A DNA stretch of 64,000 nucleotides from contig NZ_CP048209.1 of the NCBI RefSeq assembly GCF_010119935.1, positions 602,001 to 666,000 on the forward strand, read 5' to 3'. The notes beneath the pieces are model-generated. The model made no database searches. It was not told the origin of the DNA and worked only from the letters and a program-made list of their open reading frames with translations. Within the stretch, counting starts at the first letter, position 1. The number at the start of each line of letters is the position of its first letter. The DNA comes from Paenibacillus lycopersici (GTDB taxonomy: Bacteria > Bacillota > Bacilli > Paenibacillales > Paenibacillaceae). The position numbers were made by a program, and so were the translations under genes. Positions 52,205 through 62,400 of the stretch are shown one piece after another.

Positions 52205-53752
52205 CTAGGAAAACAGCCTGTCGACCTCGTTCAGTATGCGCTCGTTCCCCATGGCGGAATAATCGAACCAGGGGTCTGGCTGAATGCGGAACACGTTCCG
52301 TTCCCGAACGGCGCTCAACGCTTTCCATTCCGGCTTTTCCATGAGGGCTGCCCACAATGCGGCCGAACGCGGGTCGTCCGCAACCGCCGCCAGCAGGTTG
52401 TCGGGATCGGAAGCCAACAGCTGCTCGCACGTGATCGGCTCGTAGACCTTGTCGATGCGCAGCCCGCCGGCGACGTTCAGCTGCAGATCGTTATACAGCA
52501 CCGTGCCCAGATTCCGGCTGCCGAACCGGTAGATGCCCCCGTTCTGCACGTGAATGGCCATGACGCTGCTCTCGCCCAGCCGCTTTTTCAGCCTCATGCG
52601 TATTTTCGCCGCCCGGCTGTCGTAGCGGTCCAGCCAGCGCTCCGCTTGCGCATGCTCGCCCAAGAAACGGCCGACAAGCAGCAGATGCTCGCGCCAGTCT
52701 TTCTCCCACCAAGGGATATATAGCGTTGAAGCGATTCGGTTCAAGGCCGCTTGATCGGCATCGGACAGCCAATCGCCGGCAATGACGACATCGGGCTTCG
52801 CCTCCTGCAAGGCGTTAAGGTTGAAAATCATGTTGCTGTCCACCGCCGGGTCGCGCAGATGAACCGGTATGCGCAGCTCGTACTGCTGCCTATAGAACCG
52901 GCAGAACTCCCTGTCGAGCGGCGCCGCGTAAGGGATGTGCCGCAGCGCAAGCATCTGTCCCGTCATCGGATAATGAAGGGAAGCGATTCTGAGCGGACTG
53001 CGCTTCGCGTAGCGGGAGGGCGATACGCCGGTCACGCGCTTGAACTGGCGGCTGAAATAGAACGGGTCCTTGTAGCCGACGGACTCCGCGACCTGGCGGG
53101 CGGGCGCGCCCGTATCCTCCAGGAGCTTCTGCGCCGCGTCGATCCGGACGGAGGTGAGATAGTCGATGGGGCTTCTGCCGGCGACTTTCTTGAACATCTC
53201 CATATAGTAAGCCGGGCTGATCCCCGCCATGGCCGCCAAGCCTTCGATAGAGATTTCCTCGGCGTAATGGTTATTGATATAGGCAAGCGTATGCTCCACG
53301 GCCGTTCGGGAAGTCCGCTTCTCTTGGCCGCGGAGCCGGTAGAGCTCGTACAGCAGCTCTTGAAAATAGATCTGACCGCGGAACCTCTCCAGCGCGTCTT
53401 CCGAGTCGGCGAGCGCGACGACGTATTCGCACAAGCGAAGATAAGGAGCGGCGGCGGGCAGGGACAAGACTTCCCGGCTGCCGATCGGCTGCTGCCGTTC
53501 GATCAAGAAACGGAACCCTTCCGCGTGCACAAGCTCTGGAACCGGCGCATCAAGTCCATTTGCGGATATGAAATAGGCCTTGCCCGAAGCGAGCTCCCGG
53601 GAAGACGATCGCATAATGATGAAGAGCATGACCATATCGTCGGGATGAGGCGTGGAAGGCAAGGGCGGCCAAGCGTTACGCGCTCCTATGCGCCGGCATG
53701 CATGAAGCAGCTTGAGCATCGTTGGCGCGGGGGTTGAGGCGGTATCCTTCAA
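52205..53752 (-). CDS. Btr-like AraC regulator fused to a substrate-binding domain
   Basis: 515 residues from TTG 53752 (AAAGGAAG before); a GTG 48 bases upstream has no site. Residues about 1-130 form a sensor-like region. The AraC helix-turn-helix pair is at about 160-260 (ISIEGLAAMAGISPAYYMEMF and ARQVAESVGYKDPFYFSRQF), and the C-terminal half is a class III substrate-binding domain (IPVHLRDPAVDSNM; EAKPDVVIAGDWL; AIHVQNGGIYRFGSRN). Btr of B. subtilis has the same plan and activates its siderophore transporter after binding the ferric siderophore. The downstream gene here is such a binding protein, so this is probably its activator. Confidence 0.88.
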   Translation of the reverse strand: MKDTASTPAPTMLKLLHACRRIGARNAWPPLPSTPHPDDMVMLFIIMRSSSRELASGKAYFISANGLDAPVPELVHAEGFRFLIERQQPIGSREVLSLPAAAPYLRLCEYVVALADSEDALERFRGQIYFQELLYELYRLRGQEKRTSRTAVEHTLAYINNHYAEEISIEGLAAMAGISPAYYMEMFKKVAGRSPIDYLTSVRIDAAQKLLEDTGAPARQVAESVGYKDPFYFSRQFKRVTGVSPSRYAKRSPLRIASLHYPMTGQMLALRHIPYAAPLDREFCRFYRQQYELRIPVHLRDPAVDSNMIFNLNALQEAKPDVVIAGDWLSDADQAALNRIASTLYIPWWEKDWREHLLLVGRFLGEHAQAERWLDRYDSRAAKIRMRLKKRLGESSVMAIHVQNGGIYRFGSRNLGTVLYNDLQLNVAGGLRIDKVYEPITCEQLLASDPDNLLAAVADDPRSAALWAALMEKPEWKALSAVRERNVFRIQPDPWFDYSAMGNERILNEVDRLFS

Positions 53753-53882
53753 TGTCGTGACTTCCTTTCGAGGCAGTCGAGAGTGCGCGAACCTCGGCAC
53801 GAGATCCGTGAGTTAAATGATAATATTTCTCAATTGGAGCTGTCAATTCCATTTCATTCAAGTTAATGCGCGCTGGAACGGC

Positions 53883-53923
53883 AAAAAAGCCGAGTTCACC
53901 TGCAGCGAGGAGATTCTCGGCTT
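53883..53923 (-). terminator. Terminator of the dioxygenase operon
   Basis: On the minus strand AAGCCGAG (53923-53916) pairs with CTCGGCTT (53894-53887) and is followed by a run of six T. It lies just after the dioxygenase stop. Confidence 0.8.
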
Positions 53924-53949
53924 CCAATCATCAATCAATCTGCTGCATA

Positions 53950-54723
53950 TCAATCGAACTGCCAGCATCTCAGGCTGAGATTGCCGTATTGGTAGCTGCT
54001 GTGCAGCAGCTTCGCCTGCCGATTGCGGCTCCCGGCGCCCATCGCGATGAGGAGCGGGATGAAATGCTCGTTCGTCGGCACCGCATCTTGCGCGTATGGC
54101 GCCTGGTTCCGGTAATCGAACAGCGCCGCCGTATCCCACGCTTCCAGCTTGCTTTGCAGCCAGCCTTCGAACTCGGCGGCCCACGCATCGACGCCTTCCG
54201 CGCGCCAATTCAGCCGCCGCAGATTATGGACGGTGCCGCCGCTCCCGATAATGAGCACGTCCCGTTCGCGCAGCTCGGCCAGCGCGCTGCCGATTTGATA
54301 CTGCTGCTCGTTGGTCAGATGACGGTTGACGGACATGGCAATAACCGGAATCTCGCCGGCATCGGGATAGAGCAGCTTGAGCACGGCCCAAGCGCCGTGA
54401 TCCAGTCCGCGCTTGTCGTCGAATACGCTTGGAATGCCGTTCTTGGCAAGCAGCGCCTGTACGTCGTCGCTCAGCTTACGTTGTCCATGGGCCGGATAAG
54501 TTATGCGATAGAGCTCGTCCTGGAAGCCCGAGAAATCGTAAATCGTGTCGTACGTCTCCGCTCGGCTGACCGTTTGCGTCGTCTGTTCCCAATGCGCGGA
54601 GAACAGGACGATGGCTTTGGGTTTCTTGACGGTGTTCGCGAAGCTCTTGAGGAAATCGGTATAGGCATGCTGTTCCAGCACCAGCGACGGCGCGCCGTGC
54701 GCGAAGAAATAAGCCGGCATCAT
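53950..54723 (-). CDS. LigB-type extradiol ring-opening dioxygenase (DODA family)
   Basis: 257 residues, start ATG 54723 (AAGGAGTG before). Metal ligands and active-site motifs are visible: PAYFFAHGAPS (His), IVLFSAHWEQ (His), GLDHGAWAVL (His), IIGSGGTVHNLR. These belong to the DODA/YgiD branch, Fe(II) or Zn(II) proteins acting on catechol-type compounds such as L-DOPA. The start overlaps the stop of the upstream hydrolase gene by 4 bp. Together they may degrade or detoxify an aromatic or quinone; the substrate is not shown. Confidence 0.93.
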   Translation of the reverse strand: MMPAYFFAHGAPSLVLEQHAYTDFLKSFANTVKKPKAIVLFSAHWEQTTQTVSRAETYDTIYDFSGFQDELYRITYPAHGQRKLSDDVQALLAKNGIPSVFDDKRGLDHGAWAVLKLLYPDAGEIPVIAMSVNRHLTNEQQYQIGSALAELRERDVLIIGSGGTVHNLRRLNWRAEGVDAWAAEFEGWLQSKLEAWDTAALFDYRNQAPYAQDAVPTNEHFIPLLIAMGAGSRNRQAKLLHSSYQYGNLSLRCWQFD

Positions 54724-55400
54724 AATGTAATCACTCCTTGTTCTTGTTCGTCTGTTGTAAGTCCGGCGTCCTCCAGCAGCCATGCTGCGTAATCCTGCTG
54801 ATTCTCAGGCGATACGCCGTGGCCGGTCGGGTAGATGTTGAACGTCATGTTCGGTGTCAGCGTTCGAAAATAGGCTGCGTTCTCGCGTCCGGTACCGATC
54901 GGGAAGATCGAATCGAACTCGCCGTGGGAGATGAATATCGACGTCTGCGCCACGCTGCGAAGCGGATATTCCGTCTTCACGAACGCGGGCACGTACCCGT
55001 TCAGCGCGACGATGCCTTTCAATCGGTCGCCCATCGTCATCGCGAGCGACATGGCGAGAATCGCGCCCTGGCTGAAGCCGAGCAGATAGCGCCGCTGCGG
55101 ATCGAGCGGATACTTGGCCGTTGCGTACGCAATGAATTCCGTCAGTTCCCGCATCGCTTGGTCGAACTGCTCCCGGATCGGATTGCCGAGGCTCTTCAGA
55201 TCGTAATATTGATACCCGCTGCCGAGAATCCGGCTGCCTCGAATGCCGATGATAATAAAATCTTTCGCGAGCGGCGATACCAACCCGAACATATTGCGTT
55301 CGTTAGAGCCTTTGCCGTGCAGGGTGAAGATCACCGGGTAGCGTTTGCCTTCTTCAAGTCCGCCCGGCAAATGAACGTCATACCGAAATGCCGCCGTCAT
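54720..55400 (-). CDS. Alpha/beta hydrolase (carboxylesterase/phospholipase type)
   Basis: 226 residues, ATG 55400 with AAGGAGG. A classical Abhydrolase_2 fold: PVIFTLHGKGSNERNM, the nucleophile elbow LLGFSQGAILAM, ISHGEFDSIFPI with the Asp, and YPTGHGVSPE with the His. Related esterases are coupled with dioxygenases in methylhydroquinone resistance of Bacillus (MhqD), which suggests a similar role. It forms a two-gene operon with the LigB dioxygenase and faces an XRE-cupin regulator. Confidence 0.9.
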   Translation of the reverse strand: MTAAFRYDVHLPGGLEEGKRYPVIFTLHGKGSNERNMFGLVSPLAKDFIIIGIRGSRILGSGYQYYDLKSLGNPIREQFDQAMRELTEFIAYATAKYPLDPQRRYLLGFSQGAILAMSLAMTMGDRLKGIVALNGYVPAFVKTEYPLRSVAQTSIFISHGEFDSIFPIGTGRENAAYFRTLTPNMTFNIYPTGHGVSPENQQDYAAWLLEDAGLTTDEQEQGVITL

Positions 55401-55560
55401 AGGTAGGCCTCCTTAAGTTATCATGAAAAATATAAGTAATAGGTAATTAAATTTTATATGACTAATGTAACGCCGAATGACTGGCATGTCAACAGAATAA
55501 TTGATAATATGAATTTATATTACGTATTACAAATATCTCTCGAAGGGGAGTGAGCCGTAC

Positions 55561-56121
55561 ATGGACATCGGCAATGCGATCCGCACGATCCGCAAGCGCA
55601 AGAACATCACCATCGCCCAAATATGCGAAGACACCGGGCTGTCCCAAGGCTTCATGAGCCAGGTCGAAACGAATAAAACGTCGCCTTCCATCGCGACGCT
55701 CGAGAATATCGCGAATGCGCTCAAGGTGCCGCTCGCCTACTTGCTGCTGCGCAAGGAAGAACGCATGCAGATCGTGCGCAAGGCGGATCGGATGATCACG
55801 ACGAGCGGTCCGGAGCGGCTCAAGGTCGAGCATCTCGGCGCCGCCAAGAACATGCGCATGGTGATGGTCGAGCTGCCGCCGGGTGCGTCCACGGGCGAAA
55901 CGCCGCATGCGCACGAGGGAGAAGAGGTGCATCTGGTGATCAAAGGCCGAATTTACGCCGAGCATGGGGAGGATACGGCCGAATTCGGGGAAGGCGATTC
56001 CTTCAGCTGGAACGCTTGCACGCCGCATCTCGTACGCAATATCGGCGAGGAAGCCGCCGTCATACTTATTTCCGTATATACGGAAGCGGAGCAGGGGGAG
56101 CCGTATTTCGGCCGGCAATGA
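55561..56121 (+). CDS. XRE-cupin transcriptional regulator
   Basis: 186 residues (GAAGGGGAG before ATG 55561). N-terminal Cro/C1 helix-turn-helix: NAIRTIRKRKNITIAQICED, then TGLSQGFMSQVETNKTSPS. C-terminal cupin sensor (about 100-180): PPGASTGETPHAHEGEEVHL, EGDSFSWNACTPHLVRN. This is the MerR-unrelated HTH_3/Cupin_2 class. Divergent from the hydrolase/dioxygenase operon across about 160 AT-rich bp, so probably its regulator. Confidence 0.93.
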   Translation: MDIGNAIRTIRKRKNITIAQICEDTGLSQGFMSQVETNKTSPSIATLENIANALKVPLAYLLLRKEERMQIVRKADRMITTSGPERLKVEHLGAAKNMRMVMVELPPGASTGETPHAHEGEEVHLVIKGRIYAEHGEDTAEFGEGDSFSWNACTPHLVRNIGEEAAVILISVYTEAEQGEPYFGRQ

Positions 56122-56180
56122 ACGGATGAGGGAGCCGACGTGTGAAGTGCGGCGGAATTGCTTGGCGGCAGTGCATGCCA

Positions 56181-56336
56181 AGCGTTAAAGGAGTGGAAAG
56201 GCGTCAAAAGGAGCGAAAGCGTTAAAGGAGTGGAAAGGCGTCAAAAGGAGCGGCAAGGCGTCAATGGAGCAGGAGCGTTAAGAAGTGGAAAGGCGTCAAA
56301 GGAGTGGGAAAGCGTCAAAAAAGTGGAAAGGCGTTA
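56181..56336. repeat. Purine-rich degenerate tandem repeat
   Basis: A 37-bp unit is present twice almost exactly (starting at 56181 and 56218: AGCGTTAAAGGAGTGGAAAG then GCGTCAAAAGGAGCG), followed by about five shorter degenerate units of GGAGTGGAAAGGCGTCAA type up to 56336. On the plus strand it is strongly G/A-rich. It fills the space between the XRE-cupin stop and a strong terminator, and so would be the 3' untranslated region of that transcript. Confidence 0.85.
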
Positions 56337-56343
56337 TAATCGC

Positions 56344-56379
56344 CCAAAAACCGCAATCACATATGATTGCGGTTTTTGG
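56344..56379. terminator. Perfect 16-bp bidirectional terminator
   Basis: Arms CCAAAAACCGCAATCA (56344-56359) and TGATTGCGGTTTTTGG (56364-56379) with a four-base loop. T5 lies inside each 3' arm. From 56380 to 56531 there is no gene; then the MFS stop on the minus strand. Confidence 0.9.
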
Positions 56380-56531
56380 CGCAGCGTAATTGCTGTTCTC
56401 GCGAGCCTTTCTCTGTGCGCGCATATGGCGCCTAAGCTATCGTGTGTCACAGCGCAGTGGAGTTGCGATCCTTCAGCATCTGCCCGAGCCATGGCGGGCA
56501 ATCGCCGGGGAGAGCTTCTGCTGAAGTCCGC

Positions 56532-57803
56532 TTAAGCCTTGCGCGGCGGCTTATCCAGTTGGTTGAACATGACGTTGTAGATGAAGCCCGATACGACGGC
56601 AAGCAGGGCGAGCAATGCGAACGTCCATTTGAACCCAAGCAGGCCGGTGAGCGGGATGGACATCGGCGCGATGGTGCGGCCGAGCGTGAAGCGGAGGCTG
56701 GCCGCCGCGAAATATTGCCCGCGCATCGCCTCCGGCGCAAGCCGCGCGACGAACGCCTGCTGCGGTCCGGCGGACATGAGCTCCGCGAGCGTGAAGACGG
56801 CGATCGCCGCCGTGAAGCCCCAGAACGTCGACATGCCGCTGAACATAACGATGCCGGCGGCATAGAAGAGCGCGCCGCCGATGAATACGTACCGGTCGCG
56901 ATACATCGTCATCCATTTGGTGACGATAACCGTGAAGACCGCGACGAACAGGCCGTTCTCCGAGACGATCAAGCCGAACAGCTGCTGGCCCGACATCGTC
57001 AGGTGCCAGTCGCGGAAGGAGAAGATCGTCGTCTGCGCAACCGTCTCCTTGAGGAAGACCGGGAACAGCAGATCGAGCTGCATGAACGTCTGCGCCAGCA
57101 GCACGCCCGCGATGCTGAAGAGCAGGAACACGCGATCCGTGGCGATGACCCGGTAATCGCGCAGCTGGGCGGCGACGGCGCCGTACCAAGGCGTGCCGGC
57201 TTTGGTACGGTGCCGTTCCGCAATATGAGCCGGCCGGCTTTCACCGAGCGCGCGGTTCATGACGAGCGCCAGCAGCGCGCAAATGACCGCGGCGGCGGCA
57301 AGCACCGCGTACGGATTGTCCGTGTACAGCAGCGAGCCGAGCAGCGGACCGACGACGACGGCGATGTTGACGGCGGTATAGAAGATCGCGAAGACGCCGG
57401 ACTGATGCTTCTCGTCGACGACGTCCGCGACCATCGCCTGGCTGGCCGGCCAATAGAGCGCGCCGAACATGCTCGCCAGGCTGAAGCCGGCGAAGCCCGC
57501 GGCCGGCAAGTCCGTCCACGGCGACGCCGCCCAGGCGAACAGCGCATAGCCGAATGCCTGTCCGCTTGCCGCGAAAACCATCATTCGCTTGCGGCCGAAC
57601 CGGTCCGCGCAGTAACCGCCGACCAGATTACCTAGCACCGACAGCAGCTGCGACAGGACGAGCAGGACGCCCGTCCAGCCTTTGCCGAACGATTTGGTGA
57701 AATAGATGGACAGGAACGGGAAGAACGTCCAGAAAATAACGTTGAATGCGGCTTCTCCGCCGAGGCGGATTTTCAAATTGCGGTCCCAATCTCGAATTCT
57801 CAT
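56532..57803 (-). CDS. MFS transporter
   Basis: 423 residues from ATG 57803 (MRIRDWDRNLKIRLGGE), the usual start in this group; the frame runs 20 codons further up. Twelve helices; the A-motif between helices 2 and 3 is GGYCADRFGRKRMM. It belongs to the MdtH/YttB-like drug exporter group by appearance; the substrate is unknown. The gene is convergent to the XRE-cupin gene and divergent from a deacetylase gene. Confidence 0.88.
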   Translation of the reverse strand: MRIRDWDRNLKIRLGGEAAFNVIFWTFFPFLSIYFTKSFGKGWTGVLLVLSQLLSVLGNLVGGYCADRFGRKRMMVFAASGQAFGYALFAWAASPWTDLPAAGFAGFSLASMFGALYWPASQAMVADVVDEKHQSGVFAIFYTAVNIAVVVGPLLGSLLYTDNPYAVLAAAAVICALLALVMNRALGESRPAHIAERHRTKAGTPWYGAVAAQLRDYRVIATDRVFLLFSIAGVLLAQTFMQLDLLFPVFLKETVAQTTIFSFRDWHLTMSGQQLFGLIVSENGLFVAVFTVIVTKWMTMYRDRYVFIGGALFYAAGIVMFSGMSTFWGFTAAIAVFTLAELMSAGPQQAFVARLAPEAMRGQYFAAASLRFTLGRTIAPMSIPLTGLLGFKWTFALLALLAVVSGFIYNVMFNQLDKPPRKA

Positions 57804-58038
57804 AGGTGTGCGGTTTCCTCTAGATGTACGTTGTAAATTATTCATGCCGTTAAGCTTTATCATTATACACGTTCGAGCTTGGCCGGGGAACAGCAGGGCG
57901 TTATCGCAGCAAAGCTGCGGTGCGGGCTTCTTCGGCCGGGTCCGGGCAGCGCCGCAAGGAAAAAGTAACAGTGGCCCCTATTCGTGCGGGTATCGTATGA
58001 TTATTGTACAAGATGCGCGGACAGGGAGGATGCAGCGG

Positions 58039-58842
58039 ATGCGGATAGAGAGACGGATGAAGAAGCAGCTCCGGCTGGCCTGGGTCGCGGCGCTGCTGTT
58101 TATGGCCGCGTCGATATTCGTTACGGCCGAACAGCTGCTGCAATTCAAGCGGACGGTCGCGTTCGCCTCAGCGGAACCGTCTTCGGCGCGGATTCCGGTG
58201 CTGTGCTATCATTCCATCGCGGATAACGGGGCGGGGAACGATTATATCGTCTCGCCGGAAGCGTTCCGGGAGCAGATGGCATGGCTGCATGAACAAGGCT
58301 ACAGAAGCATCGATATGCAAGAGTTCGGCGCAATCCTGTCGGGCGAGGAACCTTCGACGGGCAGGGAAGTGCTCATCACGTTCGACGACGGCTATCGGAA
58401 CAACTATACGGCGGCGCTGCCCGTGCTGAAGCAATACGGCTACCGGGCGACGGAGTTTCTCGTGACCAACTGGGTTGGCGGAGACGCGTACTTGACGTGG
58501 GACCAAGTGAAAGAGCTGCGCGCGGCAGGCTGGGACATCATGGCGCATACGCGGACGCACCCTTATCTGCCGCTTCATACGGCGAAGACGCAGCGCGACG
58601 AGATTGCCGGTTCCAAAGCCGCGATCGAACGGAAGCTCGGCACCAGCGTGACCGCGATCGCCTACCCGTACGGGCTGCGCAGCGAGGAGACGATGCGCAT
58701 CGCGAAGCAGAGCGGCTACGCCTACGCGTTCACGTTCGACGACGGCTGGACGACGAGCGAGCAGAACCCTTACCTGCTGAAGCGGCTGTTCATCGCGGGG
58801 GATCAGACGCTGGCGGACTTTGAGCGGAAAATGAAGTCGTGA
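58039..58842 (+). CDS. Polysaccharide deacetylase, PgaB/YheN type, membrane-anchored
   Basis: 267 residues from ATG 58039 (GGGAGG 9 bases before; the ATG at 58030 is too close). One N-terminal helix (about 12-30). The domain has IPVLCYHSIAD, LITFDDGYRNNY with the catalytic Asp, MAHTRTHPYLP with the metal His pair, and AIAYPYGLRS, the class seen in IcaB/PgaB and YxkH. It would act on a surface or biofilm polymer outside the cell. A strong terminator follows. Confidence 0.92.
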   Translation: MRIERRMKKQLRLAWVAALLFMAASIFVTAEQLLQFKRTVAFASAEPSSARIPVLCYHSIADNGAGNDYIVSPEAFREQMAWLHEQGYRSIDMQEFGAILSGEEPSTGREVLITFDDGYRNNYTAALPVLKQYGYRATEFLVTNWVGGDAYLTWDQVKELRAAGWDIMAHTRTHPYLPLHTAKTQRDEIAGSKAAIERKLGTSVTAIAYPYGLRSEETMRIAKQSGYAYAFTFDDGWTTSEQNPYLLKRLFIAGDQTLADFERKMKS

Positions 58843-58903
58843 TAGGGGCGGGACTTAGGAGCTCCTAGTTGATAGGCGAAAGGACCTTGATTCCACGGAG
58901 GTG

Positions 58904-58952
58904 AAATGCCCCGCACTTGTTAGACAGCATCTAACGAGTGCGGGGCATTTTT
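58904..58952 (+). terminator. Long hairpin terminator
   Basis: AAATGCCCCGCACT (58904-58917) pairs with AGTGCGGGGCATTT, with an inner GTTAGA/TCTAAC extension and a T5 tail. Terminates the deacetylase gene. Confidence 0.88.
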
Positions 58953-59087
58953 GTGAGTGGGTTTAATTTTACCGCGTGCATGGCATGGAAGGCTTGGCCA
59001 AGAGGTATGGAGCACACTACACTGCACAAGTGGATGTGCCCCTTTTATTTCGCGCCAGGCGATCCGGAGTGGACAGCCTATTGACAG

Positions 59088-59418
59088 AAAGCGCGGGGAT
59101 CCGGCGGATGTAGTGTATCCCGTCAGTAGACTTGCAAAGAACCTCGCACATCTGCTGCAGAATAGCAAAAAAGTCCTGAAGTTGCCATTCGGGCAACTTT
59201 ACCGCCGCAGATCGGCAAGTTTGTCGATAAAGCTGTCATTCGGACAACTTTATTCGCCGCAGACCGTCAAAAATGCCGGGAAAGTTGCTAATCGGGCAAC
59301 TTTACCCAGTACCCTGTGCACTACATTGGCGGAATAGCGCCAGATCAGGCAGATGTAATGTACACCGTACACTACATTAGCGGCAAAGCGCGGGGATCCG
59401 GCGGATCTAGTGCATCCC
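59088..59418. repeat. Intergenic cluster of hairpin and direct repeats
   Basis: Three tandem hairpins of the type AAGTTGCCATTCGGGCAACTT occur at 59179-59200, 59229-59251 and 59281-59303 (period about 51 bp). On either side are two 34-bp copies of a sequence starting AAAGCGCGGGGATCC (59088-59121 and 59385-59418, two mismatches), with a further degenerate copy at about 59317-59365. The gene-free region 58953-59427 holds nothing else I can support. Confidence 0.85.
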
Positions 59419-59427
59419 ATGCAGCCA

Positions 59428-62400
59428 TCAGTCCGACCAATCCCGCCGGAGCGTGAACAGGTCGCGCAGCGCGTCCGTCGACAGCTCCGTGATCCAGCCT
59501 TCCGAGCTCGTGATGACGTCGTCGCTCAGCTGCTGCTTGCTCTCGAGCATTTCGTCGATGCGCTCCTCCAAGGTTCCGAGCGAGATGAACTTATGCACCT
59601 GCACGTCCCGCGTCTGGCCCATCCGGTACGCGCGGTCCGTCGCCTGGTTCTCGACGGCGGGATTCCACCAGCGGTCGAAGTGGAACACGTGGTTGGCCGC
59701 GGTCAGGTTCAGGCCGACGCCGCCCGCTTTAATCGACAGGATGAAAATATTCGGCTGCCGTTCGGCCGGCAAGGAGCGCGACTGGAAGTCTTCGATCATC
59801 CGATCGCGCGCCGTCTTGGAGGTGCCGCCGTGCAGGTAGAGCACCGGCTCGCCGAGCTCCTGCTCCAGCACGCGCTGCAGCATCTGGCCCATGCCGATGT
59901 ACTGCGTGAAAATCAAACACCGCTCGCCCTCGTCCCGCAGCTCCTGCACCAGATCGAGCAGCCGCTCCAGCTTGGCGGAACGGCTGATGAGCGCGGCGGT
60001 CTCGGCCGCTGCCTCGTCCTTGTCCTCCGGCAGCGGCACCGCCTCCTTCGTCAGCAGCACGGGGTGGTCGCACAGCTGCTTCAGCTGCGTGAGCGCGGAC
60101 AGGATCGCTCCTTTGCGATGGATGCCTTCCAGCTTCTTCACCTGCTCCATCAGTTCGCCGACGGTCTGCTCATACAGCGCGCTCTGCTCGGCGGTGAGAT
60201 GGATATACGTCTTCATCTCGTTCTTCTCCGGCAGATCCAGCATGATGTTCGGATCCTTCTTCTTCCGGCGGAGCATGAACGGCTTCACGAGGCGCTGCAG
60301 CTCCTGCGTGCGCTTCTCGTCGCGTTCCCGCTCGATCGCCTGGCCGAATTGCTCGCCGAAGGCGCGGGCGCTGCCGAGATAGCCCGGATTCGTAAAATCG
60401 TAAATCGACCACAGCTCCGCCAGCCGGTTCTCGATCGGCGTCCCGGTCAGCGCGATGCGGTGCCGGGCCGGGAAGCTCTTGACGGCGATGGACTGCTTCG
60501 TGCCGGCATTCTTGATATTCTGCGCCTCGTCGAGGCAAATCGCCGACCATGTCCAGCGCCGCAGATTCTCCTGATCGAGCGTCGCCGTCGCGTAGGAGGT
60601 CAGCACGAGATCGGCCTCGCCGGCCGCATCGAAGAACGCGTCGCCCGTCAGCCGCTTGCTGCCGTAATGGAGCAGAATGCGCAGCGAAGGCGCGAAGCGG
60701 CGCACTTCCTTCTGCCAGTTCCCCAGCACGGAGGTCGGGCAGACAAGCAGCGCCGGCCGCCGCTCGCCGCCGGCCGCGGCGGTCTCGGAGACATGCAGCA
60801 GGTACGTAATGAATTGAATCGTCTTGCCGAGTCCCATATCGTCGGCGAGGCAGGCGCCGAGCCCGAAGCGCCGGAGGAAGGCGAGCCAGGCGAACCCGTC
60901 GCGCTGGTAGCTGCGCAGCTCCGCGTGCAGCGTGGAGGGGACGTCGACCGACGGCCAATCCTTCTGCCCGGTCAACTGATCCATCAGTCTCGCCATAGGG
61001 GCATTCAGCTCGACTTCAACCGAAATGCCGTCTTCCTCGTCTTCCTCGTTCGTTCCTGCCCCCGCTTGGGCGCCTTCGGCTTTGGCGCGCAGCGCCGCAT
61101 CGCGGAAAGCGGCGGCGTTGGCGTTCCGCAAATGCATCTGCAGCACGTCCTGGAAGGACAGCCCTTTGCGCGGATCGACGCCCGCCATCGCCTTGCGGAT
61201 TTGCGCCAGCAGCGCGGGATCGAGCGGCACCCATTGGCCGCGGAATTGGACGAGCCGTTCGCCGCGGGCGACCAGTTCCTTGAACTCGTCCTCGCTCAGC
61301 TCGGCATCGCCGATGGAGACGCGCCAGTCGAAGTCGATGAGCGCATCGAGGCCGAAGAAGGATTTCTGGCCGCCTGCCTTGGCGCCCTCGCCCGCCGCGG
61401 CCCCTTGACCGGGGCGGATCTTCGCGCGCAGGCGCGGTTTCTTCCGGCTGGCCTCTTCCCACCAGCCGGGCAGGAGCACCTGCCAGCCGGCGGTCAAGAG
61501 ACGCTGGCTGTCCACGGTCAAGAACTGCCATGCCGCGCCGTCCGTCAGCGGGCCGTTCAGCACGTCCGCGGAGCTGCCGGCGAGGCGCTCCGACGGCAGG
61601 CTCGCCTGCAAGTGCGCGAGCCAGGACGCGGAGCGCTCGCGCACGTGCGGCGTCCAGCCGGAGGGCCATGTCCCGAAGGCTTCGCCGTCCATGCCCAGCC
61701 GGACCGGCACGAGCTTCGCCGGTTCGAGCTTGTCCTGCAGCATAAGCGCCAGCCGCCAGCCGCTTTCGGCTTCTTCCGGCTCCGACAGCTGCAAAAGCGG
61801 CCGGAACGGCAAGGTGTCGGCCTTCCAACCGGCGGCGACGAGCCAGGCGCGCTCGTCCATGCCCGCGGCCGCTTCGGCGCGGTCGCGCGCGAAGAGCAGC
61901 GGGAAATCCCGCCGCAGATCGCCGGCGGCTTCTTCCGAGCTGTAATAGCGCAGGAATACGGCCGCGGAGAAGGCCGCCTGAACCCCTTCGGCAAAGCCGC
62001 TGGAACGCTCCCCGTCCGCCGCGTCTTCCTCGTCCCAGCCGTCCCGCTCGTCGTTGTCGTAAACGCCGGCGCCAGGCGCTTGCCCCGGGTCCGCGTCGGC
62101 GCCGCCGCGCAGCGTTCGCAACGCTTTCCGCGCGCGGGTGTCCAACGCCTCCGCGTCCCAGATCCAGCGCAGCTTGCCGGCCTTGTACGCGGCGAAGCTC
62201 GGCATGTATTTGCGCTCCGCGATGCATGATTCGAGCAATGGCGCGATCGCGGCGAGCCGCGCGGCGTCGCCTTCGAACCGCCAGTCGATATGCTTCATCA
62301 ATAGGCGGCGGTCCGCGAAGAACGGAATGACCATCTCCGCGGGCAGCACGATAAGCTCGAGTTCGTCCTGCAGCTTCTCGATGTCCAGCTCCGTCCCGTA

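Noticed and set aside
59179..59303. Regularly spaced hairpins considered as a CRISPR array
   Set aside because: Only three degenerate units, the spacers are themselves similar, and no cas genes are present.
59410..62229. 939-codon open frame on the plus strand
   Set aside because: Antisense to the SNF2 helicase with all motifs intact; no ribosome site and Arg/Leu/Gln-rich shadow composition.
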